In this document: positions 41,526-50,669 of the stretch, in pieces | Position numbering within the stretch: position 1 is the first letter of the stretch | Layout of the letters: each line of letters starts with the position of its first letter | From: Streptosporangiaceae bacterium | Lineage (GTDB): Bacteria; Actinomycetota; Actinomycetes; Streptosporangiales; Streptosporangiaceae | Direction: 5' to 3' | DNA: 64,000 nucleotides | Assembly (NCBI GenBank): GCA_025964695.1 | Contig: JAOPYK010000009.1 | Location: forward strand, 1 to 64,000 | Notes under the pieces: model-generated | What the model saw: only the letters and a program-made list of their open reading frames with translations | Told to the model about the DNA's origin: nothing | The model's database searches: none | Program-made: the position numbers and the translations under genes

Positions 41526-42155
41526 ATGATTTGTCAGTCCGAAGGCAGAGCACTCAGAAGGAACCTTGCCGTGCGTTTCCTGATCGGCGCTTCCGCTGCG
41601 ACCGCATTTCTGTGGAGCTTCGCGCCGCTTTCGGCGAGCGCAGACCCAGAGCCCACCCAAACGGAGATCACCGATATCAGCCACGGCGGAAACGGCACCA
41701 ACAACCATAATTCCTTCTCCGTCAAGAGCCCCACGAACAACCACGGCTACCAGCACACCTCGTCCAGCACCGAAGGCGGGGTGACCAGCATTCAGAACGC
41801 CATGTGCAAGAACGTCAAGGTATGCCACATAACCCAGAATTTCTCCCCGGTAGCCGAGACTGTCACTCCACATGAGACCGAAACGCTTATTGCGAAAAAG
41901 GCCGGCGAGTCATCGGCGGAAGAGGCCGGAAGACCTGCCCCCGGCAATGTGAGTGCACTCTTTCCCTTGTACCCGTTGGGCCTCATGGGGACGGTGTCGG
42001 CCGCCGCGATACCGCCGTCCACGGGGGTGGCCGGCCGCGCGGCGCCGGACGCGGGCCAACGCGCGCCCCGGCTCTCGGCCGACGCTGGGAACCGCCCGAC
42101 GGGCTTCGTGCACCGCCGTGGCCACCGGGTGAGGTCCGGGCGGGCTCTCGGTTGA
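41526..42155 (+). CDS. Secreted orphan protein rich in Asn, Ser and Thr
   Basis: A 209-residue protein with a clear signal peptide (RNLAVRFLIGASAATAFLWS then FAPLSASA and cleavage before DPEP). The mature part has a polar Asn/His/Ser/Thr-rich stretch (GNGTNNHNSFSVKSPTNNHG), two cysteines seven residues apart (MCKNVKVCHI), and a Pro/Ala/Arg-rich C terminus with a hydrophobic patch (FPLYPLGLMGTVSAAA). AAGGGA precedes the ATG by about ten bases; a GTG at codon 16 is a second possible start. No family recognised; a cell-surface role like that of rodlin or chaplin-type proteins is possible but the sequence is different from those. Confidence 0.65.
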   Translation: MICQSEGRALRRNLAVRFLIGASAATAFLWSFAPLSASADPEPTQTEITDISHGGNGTNNHNSFSVKSPTNNHGYQHTSSSTEGGVTSIQNAMCKNVKVCHITQNFSPVAETVTPHETETLIAKKAGESSAEEAGRPAPGNVSALFPLYPLGLMGTVSAAAIPPSTGVAGRAAPDAGQRAPRLSADAGNRPTGFVHRRGHRVRSGRALG

Positions 42156-42179
42156 GTGCGGCGGAAACGGGCGCAGACC

Positions 42180-42218
42180 GAAGTGCCGCCGCGGGGCCGA
42201 GGCCTGCGGCGGCACTTC
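42180..42218. terminator. Bidirectional terminator between convergent genes
   Basis: GAAGTGCCGCCGC (42180-42192) pairs with GCGGCGGCACTTC (42206-42218), a 13-bp perfect stem with a 13-base loop. It stands between the stop of the secreted orphan (42155) and the stop of the GH87 gene (42229), so it can serve both. Confidence 0.85.
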
Positions 42219-42228
42219 TGGCGTGCTG

Positions 42229-45200
42229 CTAGGGGTTACGGGTGATGGTGAAGGTCGACGTGGTGTTCTGCAGATCGATGAAGTTGTTGCTCAACTTCAG
42301 GTTGTTGAAGGTGGCGGAGCCGACCGCGGGTCCCTGACCGGGCTCGGGCAGCTCGTTGGCCCAGATCGCGTACCCGGACCTGGCACCGTAGGCGTCCCCG
42401 TTCTTCTGGGCACCCGTGATCGAGACGTTGGTGAAGATCGTGTCGGTGACGGGGTGCTGCGGCTGGCCTCCCGAGTAGTTGGTCTGGAACATGATGCCGG
42501 AGTACGTCGGGTCCACGATGTCCACGTCGCTCACGCGGATCCCCTGGAACTCCTTGGAGGCCGAGAACAGCCAGATGGCCGGGAAGACCTGCTTGCCCCA
42601 GAAGTGGCCACCGGCCCGGACGACCGAGATGTTCTGGAAGTTCGTCGTCGGGGTCGCCCCGAAACCGTTCATCGGGATGCCGAAGTCCAGCGAGCTGATC
42701 GTGATGCCCGAGTAGACGAGGGTGTCGGCGATGTAGATGTTGCGGAACGTGTTGTCGAATCCGCCGTACACCGCGACGCTGGCGGCCCGCCAGGTCAGGA
42801 TGGACGACAGGTTCTCGAAGACGTTGGCGCTGTCGCTGGCGGAGTTCGAGTCGGTGGCCGAGAACAACGCGAAGCTGTCGTCGCCGGTCGCCCGGGCCTC
42901 GATGTTGGAGACCAGGTTGCCGGTGCTTCCGTTGGTCATGTTGATCCCGTCCGCGAACGTGTCGCGGATCCGGGAGTTCTTGATGGTCATGTTGTCGGTG
43001 TTGGTACCCCAGTACATGCAGACCGTGTGCTCGACCCAAATGTTGTCGATCACCATGTTCGCGACGTTGGCGAGGTCGAACACCTTGCCGGGGCCGTCGA
43101 TGCGGGAGGTGTAGTTGCCGAAGAAGGCGAACCCGGAGAATGTCGAGCCGTTCGCCGTCGCGTCCGCCCGGAACCCGGCGTCGGTGTTCTCCTGCGTGGC
43201 CGGTGTGTGGAACCGGGTGTACCACGGGCCGGCACCGACGATCTTGAGTGCCTTTCCGTAGACCTGGAACTTGTTCGCCGTCTGGTAGTCGCCCGGCGGC
43301 AGGTAGACGCCGACCAGGCTGCTGTCCTGCCGGGCCTTGTCGAGCGCGTCCTGCACGTTCTGCTGTGTGAGGCCCGCCGGCACCGCGTACTTCGCCGGGT
43401 CCGGGTTGGCGATGGGCGACACCTGCTCCAGGTTGATGAAGTCGATCGCGTAGGTGGAGGTGTTGGCGGAGTCCTTCTGCAGCTTGATCTTGCTTCCGGC
43501 CGGCACGGTCGTGCCGAGCATGACGTTGGCCTCGTCGTAGATGTGCCGCGGCGTCGAGTCCGGCGAGTTGCCGGGGCTCGTCTCGCTGCCGTACAGCCAG
43601 GCGTACTTGGAGGTCAGGTCGATGGCCTTGAGGAAGCTGCCGTTGACGTAGACGTTGAGCGTCGAGTCGATGCCGCCGCCGCCCGCGGCGTCCGGGATGG
43701 AGAACCGGGTGACGAGCGTGTTGGTGCTCGCCCGGGTGGTGAACTCGACACTGCTGCCGGTCGAGTCGAGTTTGACCGCCTTGCGGCCGGACGCCTCGCC
43801 CGCCAGATCACCGACGTTCCGGTTCGGGCCGACGACGGTCGCGCCGCCGCCGAGGACGCCGTCCTCGGCTTCGTACACGTCGTACGGCATGTTCGCGCCG
43901 CGTCCGACGAAGAACGGCCGGGTGCTGGTGTTGTTGGCGCGCTTGACCGGTAGTTCATTGGCGTCGTCGTCCAGGACGACCTTGACGTTGTACTTGCCGT
44001 TGGCGGCCGTCCAGTTGCCGAGGTTGACCGGGCTGGTGGTGGCGCCGTTCGCGATGACCCCGCTGTAGGACCCGGTCAGGGTCTTCACGACGGCGTTGGT
44101 CGTCGCGTCCGCGATCGTCAGCGTGATGCCGTGCGCTCCGCTCGCGGAGCTCAGGCTGCCCTGGTTCTTGATCGCGACGGAGAAGCCGACGTTGTCGCCG
44201 TTGGCCGGATTGCCCGGCGTCCAGCCGACCGCCGACGCCACCAGGTCGGAGCTGGAGACAGGGCCGATGACCAGCGAAGACGGATTGGCGAAGCTGTTGT
44301 TGAGATCGTTCAGCTCGATGATCTGGTCGGATTCGTCGACCTTGGCGCTGAGCGGGTAACTGCCCGCGTCCAGGGCGCCGATGCTGACGGAGACGGTGTC
44401 GGACGCACCTGTGGCCAGGGCCCCGACCGGCGCGGTGCCGACCTTCTTGTCGGCCAGGTAGAAGTTGACGTCCGACGCGGGCGAGGCCGCCGTGCCGATG
44501 TTCTTGACCGTGGCCTTCAGGGTCACGGCATCGGTCTCGATCGGGGACGCGGGGGTCCAGCCCATGTCGGTGATCGTCAGATCCGGGGTCGGTGCGGGCG
44601 TGCCGATGACCTGGAACTCGGCGACCTGCCCGGCCGCGGACCCGGTGTTGGTCGTGATCTTGAGCTGCACCTCGGCGACGCGACCGGTGACCGGGATGCT
44701 CACCGAGTTGCCGGTCGCCGGGTTGAAGGTGTACGCCGTCGGAGCCACCAAGCGGGTGAAGCCCGCGGTGCTGTCCTCGCGTCCGAGCACCTCGATGGTC
44801 TGCGTACGGGTCCCCCAGGCGCTGTCGGGGTTCAGCTTCAGTACGACCGAGCTGAGATCGGCCTTCCCTTTCAGGTTGACGGTCAGGGTGTTCGGGTAAC
44901 TGCCGGAGGCGCCTTCCCAGTAGGTCGTCACGTTGTCGTCGTTCGCGTTCGTGGCCACGAAGGTGAAGACCGACGACGAGGCCGTGATGGCCTTGCCCAC
45001 GGCCAGGTTCGTGCCCTTGACGGTGCCGGTGCGGGTGACGGTGTTGCTCTTCCCCGACTCGTTGCCGGCCGCGTCCTTGGCCGTGACGTAGTACGACACG
45101 GTCGCGCTGTCAGGCTGGCTGTCGGTGTAGGTCAGGACGTTGCCCGCCACGCCGGCGCGCAGTGTCCCGTCGGCGTAGACGTTGTAGCCGGTCACGCCCT

Positions 45201-46527
45201 TGTTGTCGGTGGACGCGGCCCAGGTCAGCTTGATCTGACCCGACGCGGGCTGGGTGTACGCCAGGTTTCCCGGCACCGTCGGCGCCTCGTGGTCGGCCGT
45301 GTCACCGGTACGGGTGACGGTGTTGCTTGGGGCTGACTCGTTGCCGGCCGCGTCCCTGGCCTTCACGTAGTACGAGACAGTGTCGCTGGTCGGCTGGCTG
45401 TCGGTGTAGGTCAGGATGTTGCCCGCCACGCCGGCGCGCAGCGTGCCGTTGGCGTAGACGTCGTAGCCGGTCACGCCCTTGTCGTCCGTCGACGCGGCCC
45501 AGGTCAGCTTGATCTGACCCGACGCGGGCTGCGTGTAGGCGAGGTTCCCCGGCGCGGTCGGCGGCTGCGTGTCGCTGCCCTGGGCCGGCCCGTACACCTC
45601 GAATTCGGACAGCTGACCGGCCGGCCAGACGTTGTTGGCCGTGATGTTCAGCCGTAGGTAACGTGTGGTGACCTCGGTGAAGTTGATCGTCGCCGTGTTG
45701 CCGTCGGCCGGGTTGAAGGCGTAGCCCGCCGAAGCGACGACGTCGGAGAAGGCGGTGCCGTCCGCGCTGCCCTGCACCCTGAGGGTCTGGGTCCTGGTCT
45801 CCCAGCCTGCCGGGAGCTTCAGGACCACCTTGTTCACCTTGGCGGCCGATCCTAGGTCGACCTGGATCCACTGCGGGAGCGCGTTGTTGGTGCTCTCCCA
45901 GTAGGTGGCCTGGTCTCCGTCGCCGGCCTTGGCCGCCGGGTATGACGACGCGGAACTGCTCGCGGTCAGGGTCTTTCCCTGTGCGAGGTTCGGCGACGAC
46001 GACCCCGTCGCGCCGTGCACTTCCAGCTCGGACAGCTGCGCGGCCGCCCAGCCGGTGTTCGCCGTGATGCTGACCCGTACGAAGCGGGCGTCCGCCGCTG
46101 TGAAGTCGATCGTCACGACGTTGTTCGAGGCCGGGTCGAAGGAGTACCCGGCGGGTCCGGCGAGGGTGGCGAAGTTCGTTCCGTCCGTGCTGCCCTGCAC
46201 CCTCAGGGTCTCTGTCCTGGCCTCCCACCCCGTCGGAAGCTTCAGTACGACCTGGTCGATGCTGGTGGTCTTGCCCAGATCCACCTGAGCCCACTGCGGG
46301 AGCGAAGTACCTGAGCTCTCCCAGTACGTGGCCTGGTTACCGTCGTTGACGTTGCCGGCCGTGTAGGCGCCGTTGGAACTGCTGGCCGAGGCCGCCTTCC
46401 CGGCCGCCAGATTCGGGCCGCCGGCCGCCGACGCCGGCGAGGCCGGCAAGGCCAGTCCGGCGGACGCGAGCAGCCCGATCGCGGCCGTGGCCACGACCAT
46501 CCGCCATCGCCTGTGCTTGGTTCGCAT
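42229..46527 (-). CDS. Secreted GH87 alpha-1,3-glucanase with multiple carbohydrate-binding modules
   Basis: A 1432-residue modular enzyme. Signal peptide (1-35, ending SPASA), two discoidin (F5/8 type C) domains at about 38-172 and 178-314, two almost identical FN3 modules (about 322-408 and 415-501), a third discoidin-like module (505-642), two CARDB-like Ig modules (645-755, 758-875), a CBM6/35-like module with the opening YDVYEAEDGVLGG (882-1040), and a right-handed beta-helix catalytic domain to the end. Asp1193 (FADGIN) and Asp1216-Asp1217 (ATGDDSFAL) have the same spacing as the three catalytic Asp recalled for the Paenibacillus GH87 enzyme Agl-FH. It would cut alpha-1,3-glucan of fungal walls or dental-type mutan. 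Start ATG at 46527; promoter region 46610-46690 is AT-rich. Confidence 0.87.
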   Translation of the reverse strand: MRTKHRRWRMVVATAAIGLLASAGLALPASPASAAGGPNLAAGKAASASSSNGAYTAGNVNDGNQATYWESSGTSLPQWAQVDLGKTTSIDQVVLKLPTGWEARTETLRVQGSTDGTNFATLAGPAGYSFDPASNNVVTIDFTAADARFVRVSITANTGWAAAQLSELEVHGATGSSSPNLAQGKTLTASSSASSYPAAKAGDGDQATYWESTNNALPQWIQVDLGSAAKVNKVVLKLPAGWETRTQTLRVQGSADGTAFSDVVASAGYAFNPADGNTATINFTEVTTRYLRLNITANNVWPAGQLSEFEVYGPAQGSDTQPPTAPGNLAYTQPASGQIKLTWAASTDDKGVTGYDVYANGTLRAGVAGNILTYTDSQPTSDTVSYYVKARDAAGNESAPSNTVTRTGDTADHEAPTVPGNLAYTQPASGQIKLTWAASTDNKGVTGYNVYADGTLRAGVAGNVLTYTDSQPDSATVSYYVTAKDAAGNESGKSNTVTRTGTVKGTNLAVGKAITASSSVFTFVATNANDDNVTTYWEGASGSYPNTLTVNLKGKADLSSVVLKLNPDSAWGTRTQTIEVLGREDSTAGFTRLVAPTAYTFNPATGNSVSIPVTGRVAEVQLKITTNTGSAAGQVAEFQVIGTPAPTPDLTITDMGWTPASPIETDAVTLKATVKNIGTAASPASDVNFYLADKKVGTAPVGALATGASDTVSVSIGALDAGSYPLSAKVDESDQIIELNDLNNSFANPSSLVIGPVSSSDLVASAVGWTPGNPANGDNVGFSVAIKNQGSLSSASGAHGITLTIADATTNAVVKTLTGSYSGVIANGATTSPVNLGNWTAANGKYNVKVVLDDDANELPVKRANNTSTRPFFVGRGANMPYDVYEAEDGVLGGGATVVGPNRNVGDLAGEASGRKAVKLDSTGSSVEFTTRASTNTLVTRFSIPDAAGGGGIDSTLNVYVNGSFLKAIDLTSKYAWLYGSETSPGNSPDSTPRHIYDEANVMLGTTVPAGSKIKLQKDSANTSTYAIDFINLEQVSPIANPDPAKYAVPAGLTQQNVQDALDKARQDSSLVGVYLPPGDYQTANKFQVYGKALKIVGAGPWYTRFHTPATQENTDAGFRADATANGSTFSGFAFFGNYTSRIDGPGKVFDLANVANMVIDNIWVEHTVCMYWGTNTDNMTIKNSRIRDTFADGINMTNGSTGNLVSNIEARATGDDSFALFSATDSNSASDSANVFENLSSILTWRAASVAVYGGFDNTFRNIYIADTLVYSGITISSLDFGIPMNGFGATPTTNFQNISVVRAGGHFWGKQVFPAIWLFSASKEFQGIRVSDVDIVDPTYSGIMFQTNYSGGQPQHPVTDTIFTNVSITGAQKNGDAYGARSGYAIWANELPEPGQGPAVGSATFNNLKLSNNFIDLQNTTSTFTITRNP
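45025..45552 (-). repeat. Tandem duplication of an FN3-coding segment
   Basis: Segments 45304-45552 and 45025-45273 (about 249 bases each, 279 bases apart) encode almost the same FN3 module: YTQPASGQIKLTWAASTD, VTGY, GTLRAGVAGN and LTYTDSQP are shared, with only a few changes (Asp/Asn, Ile/Val). The near-identity at DNA level indicates a recent duplication within the glucanase gene. Confidence 0.8.
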
Positions 46528-46805
46528 GGGCGTTCCGTACCTCTCATTTGGAACGGCGCCTGGCCGTCCGCGGCGGCGCCCTCGGGGGTGGAGCACCTGA
46601 CCTCTGAGCGGGGCAGGTGGGACGCCGCCCCGACAGTAAGAAATTCGACAACGTTACGCAATACATAGACAGAAAATAGAAAAAGATGGATGATCAGCAG
46701 GCAAGATGTGGAGGAGTCGCCACAAAACTCATCGCTTCCCCGGCGGACGAACAAGCCGCCCCTCCCCCTGGCGAGGGAGGGGCGGCTGCCCTGCGAGCGG
46801 TACGG

Positions 46806-48278
46806 TCAGGCTGCGGGCTCCTGCTTACGGGCCTTCCTCGGGAGCAGAAAACCGACCAGGAAGGCCACCACCGTGAGGCCGAGGGCGATCAGAGTGACCT
46901 GCTCGGTGGCCGCGAGAGCGTTGGTCTTGACCTCCGCCGGGCTGTGCGCTTCGACGGTGAACCGGTTGAAGAAGACGGTGCCGAGCACCGCGACGCCCAG
47001 AGCGGCGGCCAGCTGCTGGATGGACTCCAGGGCGCCGGCGGCCGAGCCGACCTCGTGGTCCTGGATCTCGCCCATGATGATGTCGAACATCGGGACGAAG
47101 ATCATGCCCATGCCGATCCCGAAGACCAGCGCCGGAGCGGCCAGGTTCCAGCCGCCCAGCTCGGTCCCGGAGGTCTGGAACACCGCGTAGACCCCGGCCA
47201 TGCCGGCGCCCATCACGGCCAGCCCCAGGTGCAGGACCTTACGGCCGAGCTGGGGAAGCATCGCGCCGGCGGCGGAACCGATGAACGCGCCGACCGCCCA
47301 GGGAGCCATGGCGAGGCTGGCACCGATCGGGCTGTAGCCCAGGCCGAGTTGCAGCAGGAAGCCCAGGGCGAGCGAGAAGCCGATGATCGCGATGAAGAAG
47401 ACGATCACGAACAGCACGCCGGAGGCGTACGACCTGCGGGCGAAGACGCTCAGCTCGACCAGCGGCGTCCGGCCGGAGGCCGTGCGGCGCAGCTGATGCC
47501 GGGCGAAGACCCCGAGGACCACGACCGAGGAGGCCAGCATGGCCAGGATCCAGGCGGGCCACCCGTGCTCACGGCCCTGCACCAGCGGGTAGACGAGCAG
47601 GCCCATCCCGGTACCGGCGATCAGGATGCCGGCGATGTCCAGCCCACCGGACCGGTCGCCGGCCGAGGACGGCAGCGCCTTCCGGCCCGCGATCAGAGCG
47701 AACGCGCCGAGCGGCAGGTTGATCAGGAAGATCATGCGCCAACCGGTGCCGAACAGGTCGGCCTTGATGAGCAGTCCGGCGACGATCGGGCCGAGGATGG
47801 TGGCCAGCCCGATGGCCGGCCCGAAGACGCCCCAGGCCCTGGCCTGGTCCTCACCCGGGAACAGATCCCGGATCAGGCCGAAGCACTGCGGCACCATCGC
47901 CGCACCGAACATCGCCTGGACCATGCGTGCCGCGATCAACGTCTCAGACGACACGGCCATGCCGCAGGCCAGGGAGGCGACGACGAAGCCGGCCGCACCG
48001 GCCAGCAGCATCCGCCGGCGCCCGAACATGTCCCCCAGTCGGCCGCCGGTGAGCAGGCCGACCGCGAGGACCAGGGTGTAGCTGGCGGCGATCCACTGCA
48101 GGGTCGCGTAAGAACCGCCGAGGTCCTTGCGGATGACGGGCAGGGCGACGTTGACGATGCTCGCGTCGAGCAGGTTCATAAGAGTCGCGGTCAAGATCGC
48201 GAAGAGGCCGAGCCAGCGCCGGACCGGTGCTGCGGAGGCCGGGGCGGCACCGGCAGGTACGTCGAGGATTGCGGTCAC
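46806..48278 (-). CDS. MFS multidrug exporter (DHA2, EmrB/QacA type)
   Basis: A 490-residue transporter with 14 hydrophobic segments. Motif D1 region LMNLLDASIVNVALPVIRKDL, motif A GRLGDMFGRRRMLL and motif C in AIGLATILGPIVAGLL identify the H+/drug antiporter group. Start GTG at 48276-48278 has GGAAGG seven bases before. A well-formed operator-like inverted repeat lies upstream, but no TetR or MarR regulator is next to it, so the regulator must be elsewhere. Confidence 0.92.
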   Translation of the reverse strand: MTAILDVPAGAAPASAAPVRRWLGLFAILTATLMNLLDASIVNVALPVIRKDLGGSYATLQWIAASYTLVLAVGLLTGGRLGDMFGRRRMLLAGAAGFVVASLACGMAVSSETLIAARMVQAMFGAAMVPQCFGLIRDLFPGEDQARAWGVFGPAIGLATILGPIVAGLLIKADLFGTGWRMIFLINLPLGAFALIAGRKALPSSAGDRSGGLDIAGILIAGTGMGLLVYPLVQGREHGWPAWILAMLASSVVVLGVFARHQLRRTASGRTPLVELSVFARRSYASGVLFVIVFFIAIIGFSLALGFLLQLGLGYSPIGASLAMAPWAVGAFIGSAAGAMLPQLGRKVLHLGLAVMGAGMAGVYAVFQTSGTELGGWNLAAPALVFGIGMGMIFVPMFDIIMGEIQDHEVGSAAGALESIQQLAAALGVAVLGTVFFNRFTVEAHSPAEVKTNALAATEQVTLIALGLTVVAFLVGFLLPRKARKQEPAA

Positions 48279-48313
48279 GGGAGTCCTTCCAGCGGAGCCT
48301 TTGCGGAACGAAG

Positions 48314-48339
48314 CGTTCTGTTCCTAGATTAACAGAACG
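48314..48339. promoter_or_regulatory. Operator-like inverted repeat of the MFS exporter gene
   Basis: CGTTCTGTT (48314-48322) and AACAGAACG (48331-48339) around an 8-base AT-rich centre CCTAGATT. The outer flanks add AAG on one side and a further GGAAT-GCTTT-ATTCC dyad on the other. The layout is like TetR-family operators overlapping a -10 element (TAGATT). Confidence 0.65.
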
Positions 48340-48437
48340 GAATGCTTTATTCCACTGTCGGCACCTGCTGATGCCTCCTTCGGACGAGCGGGTCACAGCG
48401 GCGGTGGACCGAGGCTCCGGAGGGGGCCGGCAGAGGG

Positions 48438-49610
48438 TCACCGGCCGAAGGTGATGACCAGTCCGGACCAGGTGAGCGGAATGGCGCCGTGGCCCTGGCC
48501 GGTTTCCGGGTTCCAGTGCTCGGCGAACCTGGAGTGTTCCACCGCGGCTCGGGACATGACGGCGATCGCCTCGGTGAGGTCATCGCGACCCCAGCGGCGC
48601 GCGGCGAGTGCGGCCAGGTAGTTCATCTGCATCCAGGCGGTGCCGCGCCAGTAACCGTCCGGCTGGTAGCTGGAATGGTCCCGGGCGACATAGGCCAGGC
48701 CGTACGGAGCGGCGAAACGGTGCGGGTCGGCGAGTTGGTTCAGGGCCCGGGTGGCCTTGGCGGGGTCCGCGGTGACCAGTGCGCCCAGGACGCCGTCGAG
48801 GGTCGGTATCCGCGCGGTGCCGCCGCCGCCGATCACCGGCGCGTCCGACCACAGCCCCTCGTCCGCGTCCCACAGCACGTCGTCCATCACCGCGGCGAGC
48901 CGTACGGATCGTTCACGCCAGAACGGGTCCCCGGTCAGCTCGGCCAGTTCGGCGGCGGCGTGCGCGTACAGCGCGTTGTACGCGGCGGGTGCGCACTCGA
49001 AGACCGTGGAGTGCTCGGCGACACCATGGTCGTCGAATTGCGTGGCGTCGACCAGATGCCAGTCGAAGACGGTCCAGTTCGGCTTGTCCCAGCGCAGCGT
49101 GGCGGGGTCGGCCACCCCGATGTAGGGCGCGACCCAGTCGTCCCAGCGCGGCGAGTCGTCGGCTCCGGACTCCCAGGGATGCACCAGGCGGATCAGTCCC
49201 TCGGGTGTGCGGCGGCGACGCCACAGCCAGTCCAGAGCAGCACCGATCCGGTCGGTGAGGCCGGCGGGCAACGGGCCCGCCGCGGCGAGGACGCGCGCGG
49301 CGTGGGCGTAGATCGGAGGCTGCGTGTAGGAGGAGCAGTGGTCGAGGGGGCCGCGGTCACGGTTGGGCGCGGCGTACCGCATGTGCGGCACGAACCCGTC
49401 GGGGAACTGCGCGGACAGCACTCCCGCGAGCTCGCGGCGCGCCCGGGCCGGTTCGCCGAAGTGATGCCAGCAGATCGCGGCGAAGCTGGAATCCCACAGC
49501 CACTGGTGACGGTAGGTCGACGTGTGCGGATAGGTGTGGCCCCGCTCCTCGTCCCAGTGGGCGTCGAGAACCTGGCGTGCGCGCTTGCGGATCTCGGTCT
49601 CCGGCAGCAT
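48438..49610 (-). CDS. GH63-type hydrolase (MGH1-like; glucosylglycerate/mannosylglycerate hydrolase group)
   Basis: A 390-residue (alpha/alpha)6-barrel glycoside hydrolase. YRHQWLWDSSFAAICWHH near the N terminus, YTQPPIYAHAARVL and PDGYWRGTAWMQMNYLA are conserved in the MGH1/GH63 family, whose characterised members hydrolyse glucosylglycerate and mannosylglycerate, compatible solutes or polysaccharide precursors. No signal peptide, so cytoplasmic. Start ATG at 49610 is close to the end of the upstream pseudogene. Function as solute recycling is an inference. Confidence 0.82.
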   Translation of the reverse strand: MLPETEIRKRARQVLDAHWDEERGHTYPHTSTYRHQWLWDSSFAAICWHHFGEPARARRELAGVLSAQFPDGFVPHMRYAAPNRDRGPLDHCSSYTQPPIYAHAARVLAAAGPLPAGLTDRIGAALDWLWRRRRTPEGLIRLVHPWESGADDSPRWDDWVAPYIGVADPATLRWDKPNWTVFDWHLVDATQFDDHGVAEHSTVFECAPAAYNALYAHAAAELAELTGDPFWRERSVRLAAVMDDVLWDADEGLWSDAPVIGGGGTARIPTLDGVLGALVTADPAKATRALNQLADPHRFAAPYGLAYVARDHSSYQPDGYWRGTAWMQMNYLAALAARRWGRDDLTEAIAVMSRAAVEHSRFAEHWNPETGQGHGAIPLTWSGLVITFGR

Positions 49611-49620
49611 GGCGCGCTCC

Positions 49621-50363
49621 CTACCTCGGACGGGCGTCGCGGCGTGCTCGCAGCACCGACTCCCAGGCGGCGGTGAGGTCGCCCTGGATCATCTGGAACT
49701 GGCCGAGCAGGTCCAGCGCCTGGGCGCGATGGAACCCCACCGGTGAGGTCCGGTTGGGCAGCGACCAGGCGAGCAGCCGCCGCCCGTCATACGAGCGGCG
49801 GCGGCCCGCCATTCGGTCGGCGACCAGGCGTCGTCCGTGTCGGTGTCGTGCTCGCGCACGGCGTCCCGGATGTACTCGTCCACCGAGCACCGCAGCCAGC
49901 CGGACTCCTCCGCCTGCACGATCGGCCGCGAGAGGAACCGTTGGACGGCCGCGTCCCGCACGTTGGGAACGGCCGCGTGCAGCAATTCCGTGTCGAATCG
50001 GTCCACCAGCGTCGAGGCGCGTGGCAACGACCGTTCCTCGAATGTCAGATCACGCATCACCCTGATGACCATTTCCGCAAAAGTGCCGCCGAACCCTGTG
50101 ACGTCGGGTACGTGCCCGGCTGCCGAAAGCTGATCGAAATACTCCGCGGACAGCTCCAGATACAGAGGTACGCCTCCGGAGGCGTCGACGATCCGCTGCC
50201 GGACGGGAGCGGGGATCGCCGCCTCTCCGCCGCGGGTGAGCCGAAGCCGCAGGTACGTGTCGGCGTCGTCGGCGCTCAGTCCCGACAGCCGCCGTTGCAT
50301 CGACATGAACGGAGTGGGCGGTGCCGGGGCGGCGCATCCCTTGATCTGATGGGCCACCCGCAC
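49621..50363 (-). pseudogene. STAND-type NTPase/TPR protein remnant with frameshift
   Basis: The first frame gives LSADDADTYLRLRLTRGG, VDASGGVPLYLELSAEYFDQ, and a winged-helix segment LVDRFDTELLHAAVPNVRDA; this is the end of an NTPase module and the following regulatory part of a STAND (NB-ARC/NACHT-like) protein. Near residue 190 it shifts frame, and similarity continues in another frame as RLLAWSLPNRTSPVGFHRAQ and ALDLLGQFQMIQGDLTAAWE, the start of TPR repeats, before a stop at 49621-49623. The P-loop part is missing at the 5' end. Non-functional. Confidence 0.75.
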
Positions 50364-50669
50364 CGGAAACGGACTCGCCGATCACCGGCCTCTCGACGAG
50401 GGGGCCGGTTCGGCCGGTTCGCGCCCGCGGACAGGAGGCCGGCCCGGCGGTCCAGCGCGCTCCCCGCCCGCGCCCGCCATGTGGCCGTAGCCTGAGTTTC
50501 CGGGTATCGCCCATCCGCGACCGCCCATCCCTACGTCTACCCGTATTGAGGATGTGACGGGAGAGGGTGCCGACCACAGTGAAGCTGCGGTCTCATCGGC
50601 GATTCGGCCGCATCCGGACCCGCCCCGGCCCGGTTACCAAGATCGGGCTACCACAAGGAGATGAGCACG
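50364..50669. other. Spacer, no gene recognised
   Basis: Between the STAND remnant and the DUF5335 gene nothing recognisable is seen except the promoter and ribosome site (AAGGAG at 50655-50660) of the latter. Confidence 0.4.

Noticed and set aside
42223-43953. 576-residue plus-strand frame opposite the glucanase gene
   Set aside because: Asp/Val/Arg/Gly-rich antisense composition; it overlaps the GH87 catalytic domain.
46686-48332. Plus-strand open frame (548 residues) opposite the MFS exporter
   Set aside because: Composition is rich in Asp, Gly, Gln and Arg as in typical antisense frames; the exporter on the other strand has all family motifs.
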